Part shown: positions 60,375 to 64,000 of the stretch, one piece after another
Numbering within the stretch: the first letter of the stretch is position 1
Layout: every line of letters begins with the position of its first letter
Assembly (NCBI RefSeq): GCF_001750685.1
Contig: NZ_CP017269.1
Span: 1,591,416-1,655,415, forward strand
Direction: 5' to 3'
Length of the DNA: 64,000 nucleotides
Source of the DNA: Geosporobacter ferrireducens
Lineage (GTDB): Bacteria; Bacillota; Clostridia; Peptostreptococcales; Thermotaleaceae
Translations under genes and position numbers: made by a program
The notes under the pieces: model-generated
The model's database searches: none
The model's input: the letters and a program-made list of their open reading frames with translations, nothing else
Told to the model about the DNA's origin: nothing

Positions 60375-61703
60375 TTATACACAAATGGCTTGCTCACCCT
60401 TAAAGGCAAAGACTTTTTTCTTAAAGTTTGTAATGTAAAATGCCAGAAATATACTCCGGCCCAAGCTAAAAAGAATATAGGAAAACCATAAACCATGGTT
60501 TCCCCAAAGGGGCACGATTCCAAAATAAGCCATCAGGAAGGCTGCAAGCGATAAAAGCATTGAATCTCTCACAGGAGCAGTGTAAGTGGCACCGGTAAAC
60601 AATCCATAATATACCAAACCAATTCCAACAGCAAATGGGTAAATTACCAACCATAGAGAGTAGGCCAGGCTTAAATCAATGACACTTTCAATCACCGTAA
60701 AGATGTGGATGATACCTTCCCTAAAAAAGAATATCCCCAGGGACATCACCACGGCTAAAATAAAAGTCATTTTCGTAGAGATTTTTAAAACCTCACTATA
60801 TAACTTTACATTCTTCTCCCCAACAGCTGTACCTACAAAAACACTGGATGCATTGGCAAACCCATCGAAAAAATAAGCAATCATATAGTGTATCTGAAAT
60901 AAAACTGCATTGGCTGCCAGCATTTCGGTTCCAAGGGCCGCTCCTTTTGCCACGAACATATTGGTCACTACAAGCAGGCATACGGTCCGGATCATGAGGT
61001 CTGTATTCACGCCCATAATTTTTTTAAAGGCGGTCTTATCAAATAACTGGGTCAGATAATTTTTTACGGATAATAGATTTAGATTCATGCTAACGAGATA
61101 GAATCCAATGGCAAAAGCTGTTGCTTGTGCGATCAAGGTAGCATAGGCAACTCCGGCAACGCCCATTTTAAAGTATATTACAAATAGGATATCCAGAACA
61201 ATATTGAGGATGTTGGTAAAGATCTGCAAAAACATAGAGGCCTTTACCTTTTTTCTTCCCATAAGCCATCCCAAGTTTACATAATTTAGCAAAACAAAGG
61301 GGGCGCCCCATATTAAAATGTAAAAATAAGTGGATGCTTGGCGGGCTACCGCTGCATCCGGATGAATCAGTTTCATAGCCGTGCTGATAATAGTCACCTG
61401 CAGCATTAAAAATATGGCGCTTACGATCAGCGCAATAATACCAGGCCTAAATAGGGCAAATAAACTATCCTTTTCATCCTTTGTTCCCAGTGCCTGGGCG
61501 GAGTACCCAGACGTGCTGACTCTCAAAAACCCAAATAACCAGTAAAGGGTGCTGAAAATTACTGTACCTACAGCTACCCCTCCTATGTAGGCCGGATCTT
61601 CAAGCCTGCCTATAACAGCTGTATCTACTGCCCCCAGCAAGGGCTGTGTTATTGTTGATATTGTAAAGGGTATAGCAAGCTTAAGATATTCTTTGGACTT
61701 CAT
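60375..61703 (-). CDS. MATE-family efflux transporter
   Basis: About 442 residues and twelve hydrophobic helices with MATE features (TISTITQPLLGAVDTAVIGR near the N-terminus, LFGFLRVSTSGYSAQALG, ASTYFYILIWGAPFVLLNYV). The ATG at 61703 follows AAGGAGG, and the gene overlaps the end of the ATPase gene by 23 nt. MATE proteins export cations or metabolites using Na+ or H+ gradients. Its position between a metal/peptide ABC importer and a two-component system is unusual and could point to export of a metal chelator. Confidence 0.88.
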   Translation of the reverse strand: MKSKEYLKLAIPFTISTITQPLLGAVDTAVIGRLEDPAYIGGVAVGTVIFSTLYWLFGFLRVSTSGYSAQALGTKDEKDSLFALFRPGIIALIVSAIFLMLQVTIISTAMKLIHPDAAVARQASTYFYILIWGAPFVLLNYVNLGWLMGRKKVKASMFLQIFTNILNIVLDILFVIYFKMGVAGVAYATLIAQATAFAIGFYLVSMNLNLLSVKNYLTQLFDKTAFKKIMGVNTDLMIRTVCLLVVTNMFVAKGAALGTEMLAANAVLFQIHYMIAYFFDGFANASSVFVGTAVGEKNVKLYSEVLKISTKMTFILAVVMSLGIFFFREGIIHIFTVIESVIDLSLAYSLWLVIYPFAVGIGLVYYGLFTGATYTAPVRDSMLLSLAAFLMAYFGIVPLWGNHGLWFSYILFSLGRSIFLAFYITNFKKKVFAFKGEQAICV

Positions 61704-62484
61704 AGATTTCCTCCTTCTCATTCATCCTCATGGCAGCATGCAGCAGTGCCTTAGAATACGCTTCTTTCACATTTTTTAAATCTGCTATCGAATGCACTTC
61801 CTCAACTGTCCTGCCTTCTTTAAAAAAGATTACCCGGTCACAGATATAAGTAATTGCAGTTAAATCGTGGGTAATAAAAATATAGGATATGTTCATCTCC
61901 TTTTTTAGCTGGATGAGCAAATCCAATATCTGTACTTGAATTGACACATCCAGGGAGCTTATGGCTTCGTCAAGAACAATAAGCTTCGGATTCGTAGTGA
62001 TGGCTCTGGCAATACACACCCTCTGTAATTGACCGCCACTGAGTTCATGGGGGTAACGGTATAAATATTCCTCTGCCAAACCTACTTTTTCTAAGAGATC
62101 AATAGCCTTTTGAATAATATCTTTTCTTTCTAAATTCTCAAAGGTTCTGAGGGGTTCCGAAAGAATATCCAAGACCTGAAACCTGGGATTAACAGAAGAA
62201 ATATAGTCTTGAAAAACAACACTTATCTTTTGTTTTATCGCTTTGTTTTTGGTTTTAGTAATATCCGCACCCTCAATCGCTATACTCCCCCGGTCTGCTT
62301 TCTCTACCCCAATGATTAAACGGCCTAGGGTGCTTTTGCCGCTGCCGCTTTCACCAATAATACCCAAGCATTCCCTTTCTTTGAGGTACAGGGATATCCC
62401 TTTCAAAATTTCAATCTTTTCCTTGCTCATAATATCAAAGGATTTTTTGTAGCTTTTGTAGACATCCTTCACTTCTAACAGCAT
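61681..62484 (-). CDS. nikE: Nickel/oligopeptide ABC transporter ATP-binding protein (NikE-like)
   Basis: A 267-residue ATPase with Walker A GESGSGKST, the NikE-like stretch VVFQDYISSVNPRFQVLDIL (FQD..SAVNPR in NikE), signature LSGGQLQR, Walker B with VLDEAISSLDVS and the switch His in ITHDL. It starts 11 nt after the second ATPase gene. The pair drives import by the permease whose gene reaches the right edge. Nickel (free or bound to a small chelator) is favoured over peptides on motif style only. Confidence 0.75.
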   Translation of the reverse strand: MLLEVKDVYKSYKKSFDIMSKEKIEILKGISLYLKERECLGIIGESGSGKSTLGRLIIGVEKADRGSIAIEGADITKTKNKAIKQKISVVFQDYISSVNPRFQVLDILSEPLRTFENLERKDIIQKAIDLLEKVGLAEEYLYRYPHELSGGQLQRVCIARAITTNPKLIVLDEAISSLDVSIQVQILDLLIQLKKEMNISYIFITHDLTAITYICDRVIFFKEGRTVEEVHSIADLKNVKEAYSKALLHAAMRMNEKEEIYEVQRIS

Positions 62485-62495
62485 GCCTTTCCCCC

Positions 62496-63308
62496 CTATC
62501 CCATAACCTGATGAAATCTATCCACCAATGCCCTTCTCGTATTGATTAAATATCTCGTATGCTGATTTTTTGAATGCGTCAGAAGGTACTGGGTTTCTCC
62601 CTTCTCTATAACTTTACCGTCTTTCATCACTAAAATATCATCGGAAATCTTTGCTACAGCTCCCAAATCATGAGATATAAAAATCATAGATGTATTGTAT
62701 TCTTCTTTGATCTTGACAAACTGCTCCATCACCTTGACCACATTGATGGCATCCACAGCTGTAGTGGGCTCATCTGCAATAATAATACCCGGTTTTAATG
62801 TGAGGGCAATCCCTATCATAACCCGCTGGAGCATTCCTCCACTCAATTGATGAGGATATTTTTTCAGTACCTCCCTGGGAGAGCGGATGTGCATCTCCTC
62901 CAATGCTTTTAAAGAAATATCCAAAGCCTCTTTTTTTCCTATATTCATATTTTCAATAAACGTTTCCATAATTTGTTCCTGTATAGGATAAAGGGGATTG
63001 AAAGCAGTCATAGGATTTTGTAATATCATGGAGATTTCCTTTCCCCTAATATTCCTAATCTTTCTCTTGCCAGCCTTCAACAGGTGTACATCCTTAAAGA
63101 TGACTTCTCCCTGGATCTCAAAATCCTTATTCAAAAGCCCTAATATAGCTTTACAAGTCATGCTCTTGCCGCTTCCGCTCTCACCCAGGATGCCCAGGCA
63201 GCGGTTTTTCTTTAAAGTAAAAGAAATGTCGGAAATAACACTCCTTATCCCACTACTGTCTCTGTATTGTACTTTTAAATGATTGACCTTTAATATGTCT
63301 GCAGTCAT
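62496..63308 (-). CDS. nikD: Nickel/oligopeptide ABC transporter ATP-binding protein (NikD-like)
   Basis: A 270-residue ATPase: Walker A GESGSGKSM, the segment MILQNPMTAFNPLYPIQEQI (a NikD/DppD hallmark), signature LSGGMLQR and Walker B IIIADEPTTAVD. It follows the permease gene by 1 nt and precedes the second ATPase gene by 11 nt. DppD-type dipeptide ATPases are the main alternative. Confidence 0.78.
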   Translation of the reverse strand: MTADILKVNHLKVQYRDSSGIRSVISDISFTLKKNRCLGILGESGSGKSMTCKAILGLLNKDFEIQGEVIFKDVHLLKAGKRKIRNIRGKEISMILQNPMTAFNPLYPIQEQIMETFIENMNIGKKEALDISLKALEEMHIRSPREVLKKYPHQLSGGMLQRVMIGIALTLKPGIIIADEPTTAVDAINVVKVMEQFVKIKEEYNTSMIFISHDLGAVAKISDDILVMKDGKVIEKGETQYLLTHSKNQHTRYLINTRRALVDRFHQVMG

Positions 63309-63309
63309 C

Positions 63310-64000
63310 CTATACCTCCTTCGGATCTAATATATCCCTCAAGCTATCCCCCAACAGATTAAAAGCAGATACAATGATCAGGACTGCAATGCCGGGAGCA
63401 AGCATTTGTGTTGGATAGGAAGTAATCACATTTTTTGCCTCGCTTAGCATAGCCCCCCATTCTGCTGCTGGTGCTTGAATTCCAAGACCCAGGAAGGAAA
63501 GTGTGGAAATACTGATAATCACCCAGCCCATATCCAGGGTCGCCAGTACAATAACCTCCGGTAGAACGTTGGGAATCATGTGCCTCATGATAATAAAGCC
63601 CTTTCCTGTTCCTATCGTTTTAGAATACAAAATATAGTTTTTATTGCTGTGCCGGAGCACACTGGAGCGAATCATCCTAGCATACCAGGCCCACTTGATG
63701 GCAATGCTGGCAATGATGACATTGCGTATTCCCACCCCCATCATCCCAACCACCGCCAATATCATAACCTGACTGGGAAAAGACAGCATGATATCAACCA
63801 CCCTCATGAGGATCTCATCAACCAGGCCTCTAGCATACCCGGATATCACCCCGATGATTGTCCCAAGGGTAATTGTGCAGAGCATGGTGAGTAGGGACAA
63901 AAATAAAGTGGGCCTAATGCCGTGAATAAGCCTGGATAATATGCAGCGTCCAAGATGATCCGTCCCTAGTGGGAATTCCCGGCTACCTGAGGCATATTTT
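63310..64000 (-). CDS. nikC: Nickel/oligopeptide ABC transporter permease (NikC/DppC-like), partial
   Basis: The frame is open to the right edge (first full codon ends at 63999), giving 229 codons plus stop. The N-terminal part present here has FPLGTDHLGRCILSRLIHGI, the conserved start of the NikC/DppC permease domain, then the binding-protein-dependent transport segment KTIGTGKGFIIMRHMIPNVL (EAA loop) and FLGLGIQAPAAEWGAMLSEA. About five helices are visible. The missing N-terminus, the second permease and the binding protein should lie beyond the edge. Confidence 0.85.
   Translation of the reverse strand, partial: KYASGSREFPLGTDHLGRCILSRLIHGIRPTLFLSLLTMLCTITLGTIIGVISGYARGLVDEILMRVVDIMLSFPSQVMILAVVGMMGVGIRNVIIASIAIKWAWYARMIRSSVLRHSNKNYILYSKTIGTGKGFIIMRHMIPNVLPEVIVLATLDMGWVIISISTLSFLGLGIQAPAAEWGAMLSEAKNVITSYPTQMLAPGIAVLIIVSAFNLLGDSLRDILDPKEV

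Noticed and set aside
59602..60438. 278-codon plus-strand ORF opposite the sensor kinase
   Set aside because: Long but antisense to conserved kinase sequence, with improbable amino-acid composition.

Overview
The window looks like a stretch of chromosome from a low-GC, anaerobic, spore-former-type Firmicute (class Clostridia, roughly the Alkaliphilus/Clostridium neighbourhood; genus not determined). Supporting signs are strong AGGAGG ribosome sites, a Na+-pumping methylmalonyl-CoA decarboxylase, TRAP transport of sugar acids, a T-box leader, a 4Fe-4S aldo/keto reductase, IS1182 and TnpB relics, and an AT-rich base composition. Most genes lie on the minus strand.

Layout. 0-0.44 kb: N-terminus of a PAS-type regulator. 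0.6-1.2 kb: internally deleted IS1182 element. 1.3-5.35 kb: Fur-controlled iron-siderophore ABC operon. 5.6-11.9 kb: sugar-acid module (3-dehydro-L-gulonate dehydrogenase, mannonate dehydratase, YcxB-like protein, TRAP transporter) with two copies of one operator. 12-19.7 kb: drug-efflux MFS genes with MerR and MarR regulators, a flavin reductase, a metallophosphoesterase, and relics of a metallo-hydrolase and a transposase.

19.9-38.2 kb is an accessory/resistance region: two macrolide phosphotransferases, an MFS pump with TetR, an ABC exporter with its two-component system, BlaR1/BlaI-type regulators, a streptogramin acetyltransferase beside a truncated streptogramin lyase, a PadR-esterase pair and a TetR-oxidoreductase pair. 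Six short minus-strand relics, each carrying an HVE-type motif like the C-terminal end of a 23S rRNA uracil-C5 methyltransferase (RlmD/RumA), separate these modules. They look like footprints of repeated insertion at one gene end. Two resistance transcripts (mph and vgb-vat) have terminator-containing leaders with overlapping small ORFs, which suggests attenuation.

38.7-42.9 kb: rifampin phosphotransferase-like gene, nitroreductase-like gene and divergent TetR. 43.1-44.3 kb: branched-chain polyamine synthase family gene. 45-46.7 kb: MerR-SRPBCC operon and a decayed L,D-transpeptidase/LysM gene. 46.75-51.4 kb: methylmalonyl-CoA decarboxylase (mmdA-D-C-B) with an adjacent GntR regulator, both promoter regions sharing an ATTTGATCAAAT site. 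51.7-52.8 kb: PAP2 phosphatase behind an array of 11-bp repeats, then a TSCPD protein. 53-55.75 kb: valyl-tRNA synthetase with a T-box leader. 55.9-57.6 kb: AKR-MerR operon. 58-64 kb: nickel/peptide-type ABC transporter (partial at the edge), MATE exporter and a two-component system in one minus-strand operon.

Regulatory logic is unusually easy to read here. Nearly every module has its own local regulator and a visible operator: 19-bp-spacer MerR promoters (three), MarR, TetR, PadR and BlaI dyads, GntR sites, and 11-bp direct repeats for an OmpR-type regulator. No tRNA, rRNA or CRISPR array was seen.
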